Shown here: positions 53,976 through 62,269 of the stretch, piece after piece
Layout: every line of letters begins with the position of its first letter
Position numbering within the stretch: position 1 is the stretch's first letter
Assembly: GCF_040549525.1 (NCBI RefSeq)
Contig: NZ_JBEPTM010000006.1
Location: forward strand, 124,001-188,000
Reading direction: 5' to 3'
From: Lacisediminihabitans sp040549525
GTDB taxonomy: Bacteria; Actinomycetota; Actinomycetes; Actinomycetales; Microbacteriaceae
Length of the DNA stretch: 64,000 nucleotides
Made by a program: the position numbers and the translations under genes
The notes under the pieces: generated by a model
Database searches by the model: none
Told to the model about the DNA's origin: nothing
Seen by the model: the letters and a program-made list of their open reading frames with translations, nothing else

Positions 53976-54092
53976 ATGTACGCCGTCATCGTTCCCGCCG
54001 CCATCGCCGTTCTCTCCGTGTGGGGCATCGCCTCCGCCATCGTCGTGAGCCTTCGCGACGGATACCGCCAGGCGCCGACCCGCGAGGTCTGA
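53976..54092 (+). CDS. small single-pass membrane protein (38 aa)
   Basis: MYAVIVPAAIAVLSVWGIAS starts a 26-residue hydrophobic helix followed by a basic tail (LRDGYRQAPTREV). The frame is closed by TGA at 54090-54092. GAGG lies a few bases upstream of the ATG. A comparable tiny protein next to a LysR gene is, from memory, frequent in Microbacteriaceae. The function is unknown; divergence from LysR suggests joint regulation. Confidence 0.6.
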   Translation: MYAVIVPAAIAVLSVWGIASAIVVSLRDGYRQAPTREV

Positions 54093-54129
54093 GCCGCCCC
54101 AGGTCCAGCGGCTCGACCGCCACGGTGGC

Positions 54130-55260
54130 TCAGCTCACGGTGAAGCCGAGCTTGCGCCCGGCGAGTCCACGACCGCCGCGCGCGAGTTGTTCGGCCACCG
54201 AGAGGATCGCCACGGATGCCGGGTCCAGTGGGTCGGAGAGCACGATGGGCACCCCGGCGTCCCCACCCTGGCGCAGCGGGACGCTGAGCGGCACGGCGGC
54301 GAGCACAGGCACGGCCTGCTCCTGCCCCGCCGACAGCCGTGCCGCGACATCCGCACCGCCTCCTGAACCGAAGAGTTCGAGCACGCTGCCGTCGGGTTGA
54401 ACGAGTCCCGACATGTTCTCGATGACTCCGATCACGCGCTGGCCGGTCTGGCGCGCGACGGTCGCACTGCGTTCGGCGACCTCTGCCGCGGCACCCTGGG
54501 GTGTGGTGACCACGATGACGTCGGCGTGGGGGAGCAACTGGCCGAGCGAGATCGCCACGTCCCCGGTGCCCGGCGGGAGGTCGAGGAGGAGAACGTCGAG
54601 GTCACCGAAATACACGTCGGTGAGGAATTGCTGGATCGTGCGGTGCAGCATCGGTCCGCGCCAGGACACCGCGGCATTGTCCTCGACGAACATGCCGATC
54701 GAGATCACCTTCACGCCGTAGTTGATCGGCGGCAAAATCATCTCTCCCACCTTCGTGGGCTTCGCCCCGGCGAGTCCGAGGATGCCCGGGATCGAGAACC
54801 CGAAGACATCTGCGTCCACGAGCCCGACAGCCAGTCCGCGCGCGGCGAGAGCGACGGCGAGGTTGGCGGTGATCGTGGACTTGCCAACGCCGCCCTTGCC
54901 GCTCGTGATGGCGATGATCCGGGTGAGAGTCTGCGGTCCGAACTGCAGCTCGCGCGACCTCCCGCCCCGGAGCTTCTCGGTGAGAGCGGTGCGCTGCTCC
55001 CGTGTCATGATGCTGACATCTACCGTCACGGCGGTGACCCCGTCGACCGATGCCGCGGCCTCTCGAACATCGCGTTCGATGGTGTCTGCGGCGGGGCATC
55101 CGACGATCGTCAGTGTGAGCCCGACGGTGACGGCGCCATCGGGGCCGCTCGTGACGCCGCCGATCATGTCGAGTTCCGTGATCGGCTTGCGGATCTCGGG
55201 GTCGATCACCCGGGAGAGCGCGTCACGCACTCGTTCGTCGAGGCCACTCGCGACGCTCAA
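54130..55260 (-). CDS. Mrp/NBP35-type iron-sulfur cluster carrier ATPase
   Basis: 376 aa. Residues about 5-95 are a MIP18/DUF59 domain (RVIDPEIRKPITELDMI). Residues about 110-370 are the P-loop ATPase with the deviant Walker A SGKGGVGKST and DVLLLDLPPGTGD. The C-terminal CxxC of many Mrp proteins is not apparent. The likely role is to load Fe-S clusters onto targets. The start is TTG 55260, overlapping the DUF1003 stop (TTGA). The gene order with DUF1003 and MgtE-like is conserved. Confidence 0.92.
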   Translation of the reverse strand: MSVASGLDERVRDALSRVIDPEIRKPITELDMIGGVTSGPDGAVTVGLTLTIVGCPAADTIERDVREAAASVDGVTAVTVDVSIMTREQRTALTEKLRGGRSRELQFGPQTLTRIIAITSGKGGVGKSTITANLAVALAARGLAVGLVDADVFGFSIPGILGLAGAKPTKVGEMILPPINYGVKVISIGMFVEDNAAVSWRGPMLHRTIQQFLTDVYFGDLDVLLLDLPPGTGDVAISLGQLLPHADVIVVTTPQGAAAEVAERSATVARQTGQRVIGVIENMSGLVQPDGSVLELFGSGGGADVAARLSAGQEQAVPVLAAVPLSVPLRQGGDAGVPIVLSDPLDPASVAILSVAEQLARGGRGLAGRKLGFTVS

Positions 55261-55760
55261 CCGGCGGCCCCGTCGGGCTTGCGCTCCTTCTCGAGCTCCT
55301 CGAGCAGTGCTCGAAGCTCGGCGCGGATGAAGTCTTTCGAGGCGAGTTCTCGCACGGCCAGCCTCAACGAGACGACCTCGCGGGCGAGGTATTCCGTGTC
55401 GGCGAGATTGCGCTCGGCGCGCTGGCGGTCCTGCTCGAACTGCACCCGGTCGCGGTCGTCCTGGCGGTTCTGGGCCAACAGGATGAGTGGCGCGGCATAC
55501 GAGGCCTGCAGCGACAGGATCAGCGTGAGCAGGGTGAAGTTCGTCTTGATCGGGTCGAACTGCGATCCGGTCGGCGCGTAGCTGTTGAAGGCCAACCAGG
55601 CGACGACGAAGGCGGTCATTCCCACGAGGAAGTATGAGGTGCCCATGGCGCGGGCGAATCCCTCGGAGAATCGTCCTACCCGGTCGCGCCCACCCATGCG
55701 CGGCACGAATCGGTTACGCAGGCCCTTGGGCGTATCGAGCGAATCAGAACGACGGGCCAC
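55257..55760 (-). CDS. DUF1003 membrane protein
   Basis: 167 aa with two transmembrane helices (around residues 40-60 and 75-96) and a charged coiled-coil tail (residues 97-155). FNSYAPTGSQFDPIKTNFTLL is the typical DUF1003 loop. The function is unknown. ATG 55760 overlaps the 3' end of the upstream MgtE-like gene, and its stop overlaps the mrp start, so the three form one coupled operon. Confidence 0.93.
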   Translation of the reverse strand: MARRSDSLDTPKGLRNRFVPRMGGRDRVGRFSEGFARAMGTSYFLVGMTAFVVAWLAFNSYAPTGSQFDPIKTNFTLLTLILSLQASYAAPLILLAQNRQDDRDRVQFEQDRQRAERNLADTEYLAREVVSLRLAVRELASKDFIRAELRALLEELEKERKPDGAAG

Positions 55761-57060
55761 TTGGCGACCTCCTTCCGGCAGAAGCGATTACGGGGATGGT
55801 GCTGGTGTCGGCATTCGCCGGCGCGGGATCGTCGTCGTGACTTCGCCAGTCATCGGGCAGGAGGTAGTCGAGGACATCGTCAATGGTCACCACCCCGACC
55901 AGTCGGTGGTTGTCGTCGACAACGGGAAGCGAGACCAGGTTGTAGCTGGCCAGGGTCCTGGCGACCTCTGCGGCGGAGGCACTCGCCTTCACCGGCTCGA
56001 GCTTCTGGTCGAGCAGGGTGCCGAGCCGTTCCATCGGCGGGTAGCGCAGCATCCGCTGGAAGTGCACCATGCCGAGGAATCTGCCGGTGGGCGGCTCATA
56101 GGGCGGGAGCGTCACGCACACCGCCGCGCCGAGCGCCGGCGCGAGCTCGTGGCGCCGGATGAGCGCAAGGCCCTCCGCGACCGTCGCGTCGGCCGACACG
56201 ATGATCGGCTCCGGGGTCATGAGTCCACCGGCGGTGTCGGGCGCGTAGGCGAGAAGCATGCGCACGTCTTCGGCCTCTTCCGGCTGCATGAGGTCGAGCA
56301 GTACCTCGCCCCGCTCGTCGCTGAGCTGCGCGATGAGGTCGGCAGCGTCATCCGGCTGCATCTGGTCGAGCACATCGGCGGCGCGGTCGTCGTCGAGCTG
56401 GTTGAGGATGTCGACCTGCTCGCTCTCCGGCATCTCCTCGAGCACATCCGCGAGGCGTTCGTCGCTCATCTCCTCGGCGACCTCCAGCATCCGCTGTTCC
56501 GGAAGGTCGAGCATCGCGTTGGCGAGGTCGGCGGGCAGCAGGTCTTCGTAGGTGGCGAGCAGCTGGGTGGCGGACTGGGCCTCCCCGGTCGATCGTTCCC
56601 GCATCCCCGCCCAGGGGGAGAACACGGTCTGGCCCTTGGCGAAGGGGGACGAACTGGTCTTCGGCCGGCGCAGGAAGAGCTCGCTGACCGCCCACTCGCC
56701 CGGACCGCTCTCTTCGATCGCCACATCCTCGATCGTGGCGCTGCCCGATTTGTCGATGATGGTCACCTCGCGGCCGAGCATCTCGGCGATCACGCGCACC
56801 TCACCGCCACGCTGTTCGAAGCGGCGCAGATTGATCAGTCCGGTGGTGATGACCTGGCCGGATCCGAAGCTCGTGACGCGCCCGATCGACAGGAATACCC
56901 GGCGCTTTCCGGGCACCTCAACGATGAGTCCGACGACTCGCGGCGGCTCCTTCTGGCGGTAGACGACGAGCACATCGCGAACTCGGCCCACCTTGTCGCC
57001 GGCGGGGTCGAAAACGGAGCACCCGGCAAGTCGGGCGACGAAGACTCTTGCGGCGCTCAC
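55744..57060 (-). CDS. MgtE intracellular-domain/CBS protein without channel domain
   Basis: 438 aa. An N-terminal PRC-barrel-like region (residues 5-70), an MgtE N superhelical domain (about 165-280, with repeated LPE..ML.. and DQM-PDDAADLI turns) and a CBS pair (about 285-420) are present, but the membrane channel of true MgtE is missing. This soluble form is known in actinobacteria next to mrp. It may sense Mg2+ or nucleotides for a partner. GTG 57060 is leaderless, with TAAGTT six bases upstream. Confidence 0.9.
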   Translation of the reverse strand: MSAARVFVARLAGCSVFDPAGDKVGRVRDVLVVYRQKEPPRVVGLIVEVPGKRRVFLSIGRVTSFGSGQVITTGLINLRRFEQRGGEVRVIAEMLGREVTIIDKSGSATIEDVAIEESGPGEWAVSELFLRRPKTSSSPFAKGQTVFSPWAGMRERSTGEAQSATQLLATYEDLLPADLANAMLDLPEQRMLEVAEEMSDERLADVLEEMPESEQVDILNQLDDDRAADVLDQMQPDDAADLIAQLSDERGEVLLDLMQPEEAEDVRMLLAYAPDTAGGLMTPEPIIVSADATVAEGLALIRRHELAPALGAAVCVTLPPYEPPTGRFLGMVHFQRMLRYPPMERLGTLLDQKLEPVKASASAAEVARTLASYNLVSLPVVDDNHRLVGVVTIDDVLDYLLPDDWRSHDDDPAPANADTSTIPVIASAGRRSPSGPSF

Positions 57061-57106
57061 AGGTCTAACTTAGACCTTCCGAATGGGGGGAGAGGATAAT
57101 GGGGGC

Positions 57107-57592
57107 ATGACCAACCAAAGCCCCCTCGCACCTCGTGGCCGTCTCATCCCGACCCTTCCCAAGGGCGACGTGCTCGGCACCTACGACAGCTACTTCGAAG
57201 CCCAGGCCGTGGTCGATCGACTGGCCAAGGCCGACTTTCCGGTGAAGCAGGTCTCCATTGTCGGCAGCGATTTGAAGACCGTCGAGCGGGTCACCGGCAA
57301 GCTCACCTACGGACGTGCCGCGGGCGCCGGGGCGGCGAGCGGCGCCTGGTTCGGCCTCTTCATCGGAGTGCTCTTCACGTTCGGTGGCACCGGCACTGTT
57401 CTGCAGTACGTGATCGCGGCGCTCATCATCGGCGCCGGTTTTGGAGCACTCTTCGGAATCGCCGCGACCGCCGTCACGCGTCGCACCCGTGACTTCACCT
57501 CAACCCACCAGGTGCTCGCGAGCCGCTACGAGATCATCGTCGACCCCAACCTGCTCACGAAGGCCCAGGACGTGCTCTCGCGCACGTCCTGA
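57107..57592 (+). CDS. general stress protein-like membrane protein (YflT/17M domain)
   Basis: 161 aa. The N-terminal domain (residues 24-65; GTYDSYFEAQAVVDRLAKADF and VSIVGSDL) resembles the general stress protein 17M fold, followed by two Gly-rich transmembrane helices (residues 80-125) and a short soluble tail. Mostly found as a stress-inducible actinobacterial protein. ATG 57107 is leaderless: GATAAT lies exactly six bases upstream. A C/G hairpin and a family B palindrome follow. Confidence 0.82.
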   Translation: MTNQSPLAPRGRLIPTLPKGDVLGTYDSYFEAQAVVDRLAKADFPVKQVSIVGSDLKTVERVTGKLTYGRAAGAGAASGAWFGLFIGVLFTFGGTGTVLQYVIAALIIGAGFGALFGIAATAVTRRTRDFTSTHQVLASRYEIIVDPNLLTKAQDVLSRTS

Positions 57593-57595
57593 GGG

Positions 57596-57617
57596 CTCGC
57601 CCCGCCTCAGGCGGGCG
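57596..57617 (+). terminator. terminator-like hairpin after the general stress protein gene
   Basis: TCGCCCCGCC / GGCGGGCGA pairs around TCA with one bulged base, directly after the stop at 57592. No T-tract follows. It is next to the family B palindrome at 57621. Confidence 0.5.
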
Positions 57618-57620
57618 AAT

Positions 57621-57660
57621 GCGGTCCGGATGGGCCGGCATGCCGGCCCGGACTGTCCGC
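57621..57660. repeat. 40-bp palindromic element, family B copy 3
   Basis: Inner arms GGGCCGGCA (57632-57640) and TGCCGGCCC (57641-57649) and the ends GCGG/CCGC pair; the segments between are partly matched. Length, spacing and end sequences equal the copies at 27044 and 47456. Confidence 0.8.
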
Positions 57661-57718
57661 CATCGCCCGGCGTGCAGCGGGCATCGTGGATCAGAGGCCG
57701 CACTGTGCGGCGGGCTGA

Positions 57719-59191
57719 TCAGCGCAGCCAGGCCTCCACGTCATCCGCGGTGCGAGGGATGCCGACGGACAGGTTCTCGGCACCCGCTTCGGTGACGAGG
57801 ATGTTGTCTTCGATGCGAACGCCGATGCCACGGAACTCCTCCGGCACGGTGAGGTCGTCGGGCTGGAAGTAGAGGCCCGGTTCGATGGTAAAGACCATTC
57901 CGGGCTCGAGCACGCCGTCGAGATAGAGGTCGCGACGCGCCTGGGCGCAATCGTGCACGTCCAGGCCGAGGTGGTGGGAGGTGCCGTGGACCATGTAGCG
58001 CCGGTGGAACTGGTTCTCCGGCTTCATCGACTCCTCGGCACTCACCGGCAGGAAACCCCACTCCGCCGTCTTCGCGGCGATGACCGCCATGGCCGTCGCA
58101 TGGATCTCACGGAAGCGGATTCCCGGGCGCACGATGGCGAATGCGGCGTCGGCGGCCTCGAGCACGGCCTCGTAGACGAGCCGCTGGGTCTCGGCGAAGA
58201 CGCCGTTCACGGGGAGTGTGCGGGTGATGTCGGCGGTGTACAGGCTGTCGAGTTCGATCCCGGCATCCATCAGGATCAGGTCGCCTGGCACGACCGGGCC
58301 GTCGTTGCGCGTCCAGTGCAGGATGCAGGCGTGCGGACCGGAAGCGGCGATCGTGTCGTAGCCGGCGGCATTGCCTTCGGCACGGGCACGGCGGTTGAAT
58401 GTGCCCTCCACGAGACGCTCACCCCGCTCGTGGGCGATGATCGCGTCACGATCCGCGATCACGTCGTCGAATCCCTTCTTCGTCGCCGCGACCGCTCTCC
58501 GCATCTGCTCGATCTCATAGGCGTCCTTCACCAGGCGCAGTTCGGAGAGGTCGCGGGCGAATTCGGTGTCCGCATCATTTTCGAGGCTGTCGGCATCGGC
58601 CGCGAGGAGTCGACGACCATCGATCTGGTCCGTGAGATCCCGATCGCCGTCGCGCAGGATGATGGTGCCGGAGTCGACACTGTCCAGGACCCGGCCGAAT
58701 TCGGCGAGGTCGGCGGTGAGGAGGCCGAGGTCCGTGGCGACGTGCGTGAGGGAGGGGCGCGGGCCGGTCCAGAATTCGCCGATCTCCGGGTTGGCGTAGA
58801 ACTCGTCGGAGTCGCGTCCGGCCGCCTTTCGGAAATAGAGGGTCGCCGTGTGTCCCTCTTCCGTCGGCTCGAGCACGAGCACGCTGCCCGCGACGGTGTC
58901 GCCAGCCCAGCCGGTGAGGTGGGAGAAGGCGGAGTGCGCGCGGTAGGCGTAGTCCGTGTCGTTCGAGCGCACCTTCGCCGCACCGGCGGGGATGATCAGA
59001 CGTTTTCCCGCGTAGAGCGCCGAGACGCGGGCCCGGCGTGCCGCCGCCCACTCCGCCTGCTCACGGGGGCGCGGTTCGGACTCGGTATGCTCGGCCCATT
59101 CGCTCGAGATGAACTGCTTGAAGGTGTCGGAGACCGGCACGGTCGAGCGGTTCGAGGTGGCGCGGGGCGCGGATACATTCTTGTCAGCCAT
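57719..59191 (-). CDS. aminopeptidase P family protein (Xaa-Pro, M24B)
   Basis: 490-aa dimetal peptidase. The N-terminal domain binds substrate; the pita-bread domain has the five metal ligands: Asp in LILMDAGIE and YTADITRTL, His in HHLGLDVHD, Glu in FTIEPGLYF and Glu in GVRIEDNILV. It should cleave Xaa-Pro N-termini. ATG 59191 was chosen (MADKNVS); a frame from 59206 adds five residues with no better signal. Convergent with the general stress protein. Confidence 0.94.
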   Translation of the reverse strand: MADKNVSAPRATSNRSTVPVSDTFKQFISSEWAEHTESEPRPREQAEWAAARRARVSALYAGKRLIIPAGAAKVRSNDTDYAYRAHSAFSHLTGWAGDTVAGSVLVLEPTEEGHTATLYFRKAAGRDSDEFYANPEIGEFWTGPRPSLTHVATDLGLLTADLAEFGRVLDSVDSGTIILRDGDRDLTDQIDGRRLLAADADSLENDADTEFARDLSELRLVKDAYEIEQMRRAVAATKKGFDDVIADRDAIIAHERGERLVEGTFNRRARAEGNAAGYDTIAASGPHACILHWTRNDGPVVPGDLILMDAGIELDSLYTADITRTLPVNGVFAETQRLVYEAVLEAADAAFAIVRPGIRFREIHATAMAVIAAKTAEWGFLPVSAEESMKPENQFHRRYMVHGTSHHLGLDVHDCAQARRDLYLDGVLEPGMVFTIEPGLYFQPDDLTVPEEFRGIGVRIEDNILVTEAGAENLSVGIPRTADDVEAWLR

Positions 59192-59253
59192 GCATCCATT
59201 CTCCACCGCGGCCTTCCGTCACCGCGACGAAGAGCGGCGAAAGACCCTGGGTC

Positions 59254-59478
59254 TCAGCTGGCCTGACGGTGGGGATGGGTGCGAAGCCCGAAGGGCCACA
59301 GGGGTTTGGGCGGAACCAGCGATTCACGACTCGCCGTCGAGCGCGCGACGTGTTCGAAGGACGAGACCGGCGCGGGCAACACCGACTCGTCGAGCACGAT
59401 GGTCGCAGTGTCGAGTTGAGTGTCGATCGCCGTTTGCGACGTGTCGAAGTTGTGGAGGACATCCTCGAAACTCTTCAT
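59254..59478 (-). CDS. hypothetical small protein (74 aa)
   Basis: Open frame from ATG 59478 beginning MKSFEDVLHNFDTSQTAIDT, with a Pro-rich C-terminus (PPKPLWPFGLRTHP). A G-rich stretch (cagggg repeats) stands upstream as a possible Shine-Dalgarno sequence. It has plausible composition, but no family is recognised, and the region contains no other gene. Divergent from the TetR gene at 59669. Confidence 0.45.
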   Translation of the reverse strand: MKSFEDVLHNFDTSQTAIDTQLDTATIVLDESVLPAPVSSFEHVARSTASRESLVPPKPLWPFGLRTHPHRQAS

Positions 59479-59578
59479 TGCTGTGCCCCTGCCCCTGCCT
59501 GTGCCTTCGTCACCTCTGACCCGGCTTGCCTCATCCAAACAGAGACTGCACTGTCTTGTCTACGACTCGCCGAAGTCC

Positions 59579-59607
59579 TTGACGCACTACGATCGAGCGA
59601 GTATGCA
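59579..59607 (+). promoter_or_regulatory. consensus-like promoter of the TetR gene
   Basis: TTGACG (59579-59584) and TATGCA (59602-59607) are spaced exactly 17 bp apart. It leaves a leader of about 55 bases before ATG 59669, whose Shine-Dalgarno sequence is gggag. No palindromic operator is evident around it. Confidence 0.6.
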
Positions 59608-59668
59608 CGCGCACGTGGCGCGCACCCAGGTTTGCTCAGACCCCGCAGGCCTGTTCGGGAGTGAAACC

Positions 59669-60301
59669 ATGTCCATCGCCGCCCCCAGCCCGGTCTTCGC
59701 GGCCGCGACACCAGCCGTCCGGGCTCCCGCATTCGCCGATTCCCACGAGCGCATCATCGACGCCGGCTACCGGCTGTTCTGCCGGCGGGCGATCCGGGAT
59801 GTCGCGATGGACGAGGTGGTTCTCGCCTCGGGAGTCGCGAAGGCAACGCTGTACCGACACTTCCCCACGAAAGACGACCTCGTTCTCGCCATCCTGAAGC
59901 GCCGCGAGACCGACTGGACCTTCGGCATCATCGACAGCGGGGTGCGATCCCTCTGCGACCAGCCAGAGGACCGACTGCTCGCCATCTTCGAGGTGTTCGA
60001 CGGTTGGTTCCAGCGTGAAGACTACGAGGCCTGCACCTTTGTCAAAGTGATTCTGGAAATGGGAGCGGATCATCCGCTCGGCCGCGCGAGCTTCGCACAT
60101 CTCGCCACGGTGAGCAGCATCGTGGCCGGTTTCGCCGCCGAAGCCGGTCTCACCGAGCCGGAGGAGTTCGCCCGGTCGTGGCTCATCCTGATGAAGGGAT
60201 GCATCGTGCAGGCGGCAGCGGGCGACCCGCGTGCCGCCCGTCGCGCCCGCACCATGGGCGAACTGGTCATCGCGGCGAATCGGGCTGCCGCCTCGAACTA
60301 G
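59669..60301 (+). CDS. TetR/AcrR family transcriptional regulator
   Basis: 210 aa. HTH in residues about 28-72, with VAMDEVVLASGVAKATLYRHFPTKDDLV. The C-terminal domain carries the LEMGADHPLGR type motif seen in TetR proteins that control oxidoreductases or efflux. ATG 59669 has gggag eight bases upstream. Targets are unknown; the divergent small ORF at 59254 could be one. Confidence 0.92.
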   Translation: MSIAAPSPVFAAATPAVRAPAFADSHERIIDAGYRLFCRRAIRDVAMDEVVLASGVAKATLYRHFPTKDDLVLAILKRRETDWTFGIIDSGVRSLCDQPEDRLLAIFEVFDGWFQREDYEACTFVKVILEMGADHPLGRASFAHLATVSSIVAGFAAEAGLTEPEEFARSWLILMKGCIVQAAAGDPRAARRARTMGELVIAANRAAASN

Positions 60302-60332
60302 ACCGGGAGCTCGGGCCGACGTGAACTGAGCA

Positions 60333-61346
60333 TCAGCCGGCCGGCCGCAGCCGAACCACGATCGGTCGGTGGTCGCTTCCCGCTCGGTCGAGGTTCTCGA
60401 CCACTCGCACGCCCACGATCGACCAGTTCGCGGTCGTCATCACATGGTCGATGGGGGTGCCGAGGAGGGCGGGAGCGAATGTCGGCCACGTGCCGACAGC
60501 AGCGGAATGGGCGCGGAGGGCGGCATCCGTACACGCGCCGACGGTGGTGCCCGGTGCGGTGCCCAAGCCCGCGAGGTGGTCGAGAGTCGAATTGAAATCG
60601 CCGGCGAGGATCACGTTTCCGCCGGGGCACGCTCCCGCGAGCCAGTGGAGGTCTGACCTCCAGTTCTCGAGCTCCGTCGGCTGCGGTGCCACCGGGTGGG
60701 CCGCCACGATGGTCGGACCGGATCCGCTGTCAGGCACCATCACGAGGCTCGGGAGGGTGCCGGTGGAGCCGGCGGATTCGTCCAGGTGGTAGGCCCCGAG
60801 GGCGGTGCTGATGAGCACAGAGGTCGAGCGCGATTTGGAGATGTGCCCGTGCGCCACGGTATGCGGCACCATCGGGAGTCCCGCCGCGGTCATCAGCACG
60901 GCGACAGCGGTCGCCGTCTGCTCGGTGGTTTCGGGGAGCGAGACGATATCCGCATCCGACTCGATGGCGAGCTTTGCGATCACCGCAGCCCCCGGAGCGC
61001 CGCCGAGGGTGTTCCACGAGACGACGGTGACGTCGGCACCGGCCCTGGCAGGAAGGGCGTCGACTCCGAAGCCACGGCTGGAGAGCACAGCGGCGTTGAG
61101 AAGGACGAAGACGAGGGCGAGCGCAGAAAGCGACAGGCCCAGCCGTCGAAAACGCGGGTTGGCGGCGGCGAGAACCACCAGGAAGAGCAGGATGACGACG
61201 CCACCCGCGGCTCCGGCAGCGCGGAACGAGACGAGCTGCGTTACTCCGGGGGCCCGGTGAAGCGAGAAGAGCTGAGGCCAGCCGAGGATGAGCACCCCGG
61301 CTGCCCCCACGAGCAGGATCAGGGCAGCGAGCAGGCGGCGGAACAT
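60333..61346 (-). CDS. membrane-anchored endonuclease/exonuclease/phosphatase family protein
   Basis: 337 aa. Three hydrophobic segments (residues 5-22, 48-66 and 72-92) anchor a C-terminal EEP (DNase I-like) domain: VVSWNTLGG at the start, LPETTEQ (catalytic Glu), HPVAPQP, AGDFNSTLDH and GSDHRPIV at the end, so all main metal and catalytic residues are present. The extracellular domain may act on nucleic acids or phosphoesters. ATG 61346 is preceded by TAGGGT eight bases upstream. Confidence 0.9.
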   Translation of the reverse strand: MFRRLLAALILLVGAAGVLILGWPQLFSLHRAPGVTQLVSFRAAGAAGGVVILLFLVVLAAANPRFRRLGLSLSALALVFVLLNAAVLSSRGFGVDALPARAGADVTVVSWNTLGGAPGAAVIAKLAIESDADIVSLPETTEQTATAVAVLMTAAGLPMVPHTVAHGHISKSRSTSVLISTALGAYHLDESAGSTGTLPSLVMVPDSGSGPTIVAAHPVAPQPTELENWRSDLHWLAGACPGGNVILAGDFNSTLDHLAGLGTAPGTTVGACTDAALRAHSAAVGTWPTFAPALLGTPIDHVMTTANWSIVGVRVVENLDRAGSDHRPIVVRLRPAG

Positions 61347-61379
61347 CGTCACCAACCCTAACGGGAATAGAGTTGCAGG

Positions 61380-62231
61380 ATGCCCGGATTGATCGACCTG
61401 CACACCCATAGCAGCGTCTCCGACGGCACCGAGACGCCGACAGAGCTCGTGCGGGCCGCGGTGGCAGCCGGCCTCGGCACTGTGGCGATCACGGACCACG
61501 ACTCGACCGCGGGATGGCAGGAGGCTTTCGCCGCGGCATCCGGAACCGGCCTGACCGTGATCCCGGGCATGGAGTTGAGCACGAACTACGGCCCGGCGAG
61601 CGTGCACATGCTCGCCTACCTCTTCGACCCGGCCGACCCGACGATCATCGCCGAGACCGCGCGGATCCGGGACGGACGCATGCACCGTGCCGAGCGCATC
61701 GTCGAGCGCATCGCCGTCGACTACGACATCACCTGGGCCGATGTGCTTGCCCAGTCGGTGGACGGTGGAACGCTCGGGCGGCCGCACATCGCCGACGCCC
61801 TCGTGGCGAAGGGTCTCGTGAGCGACCGCAGCGCCGCTTTCGAGAGCATCCTGCACTGGCGCAGCGGCTACTACGAGAAGTACTACGCCCCGTCCCCGCT
61901 CGAGGGCGTTCGCATGATCGTCGCGGCCGGGGGAGTGCCGGTGCTCGCGCACCCGGCCACCCACGGACGCTACCGGGTGATCGAGGAGCGCGCGATCGCT
62001 GAGCTGGTGGCGGCGGGCCTCGTCGGGCTCGAGATCCACCACCGGGACAACACCGATGATGGCAAGCTGCGCCTCTACGAGCTCGCCACGAAATACGACC
62101 TCGTCGTCACCGGTTCGAGCGACTATCACGGCGAGGGCAAGCCCAACCGTCTCGCCGAGAACAGCACCGAGCCGGAGGCGCTCGAGCGAATCGTGGCAGC
62201 CGGTTCGGGCTCGGCGCCCTACCGCGGCTGA
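61380..62231 (+). CDS. PHP-domain phosphoesterase (TrpH/RNase AM-like)
   Basis: 283-aa metal-dependent phosphoesterase. PHP motifs: DLHTHSSVSDG, ITDHDST, PGMELS, and DYHG near the end, with His-rich ligands for three metals. Relatives hydrolyse 3',5'-nucleoside bisphosphates or trim RNA 5' ends. ATG 61380 is leaderless: TAGAGT lies six bases upstream. Divergent from the EEP gene by 33 bases. Confidence 0.93.
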   Translation: MPGLIDLHTHSSVSDGTETPTELVRAAVAAGLGTVAITDHDSTAGWQEAFAAASGTGLTVIPGMELSTNYGPASVHMLAYLFDPADPTIIAETARIRDGRMHRAERIVERIAVDYDITWADVLAQSVDGGTLGRPHIADALVAKGLVSDRSAAFESILHWRSGYYEKYYAPSPLEGVRMIVAAGGVPVLAHPATHGRYRVIEERAIAELVAAGLVGLEIHHRDNTDDGKLRLYELATKYDLVVTGSSDYHGEGKPNRLAENSTEPEALERIVAAGSGSAPYRG

Positions 62232-62269
62232 CGCCCGGGTTCTGGGGCCCCCGGTTCAGACCCCGATGC

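Noticed and set aside
55744..57060. Functional MgtE magnesium channel
   Set aside because: The transmembrane channel domain is absent; only the PRC-like, MgtE N and CBS parts are present.
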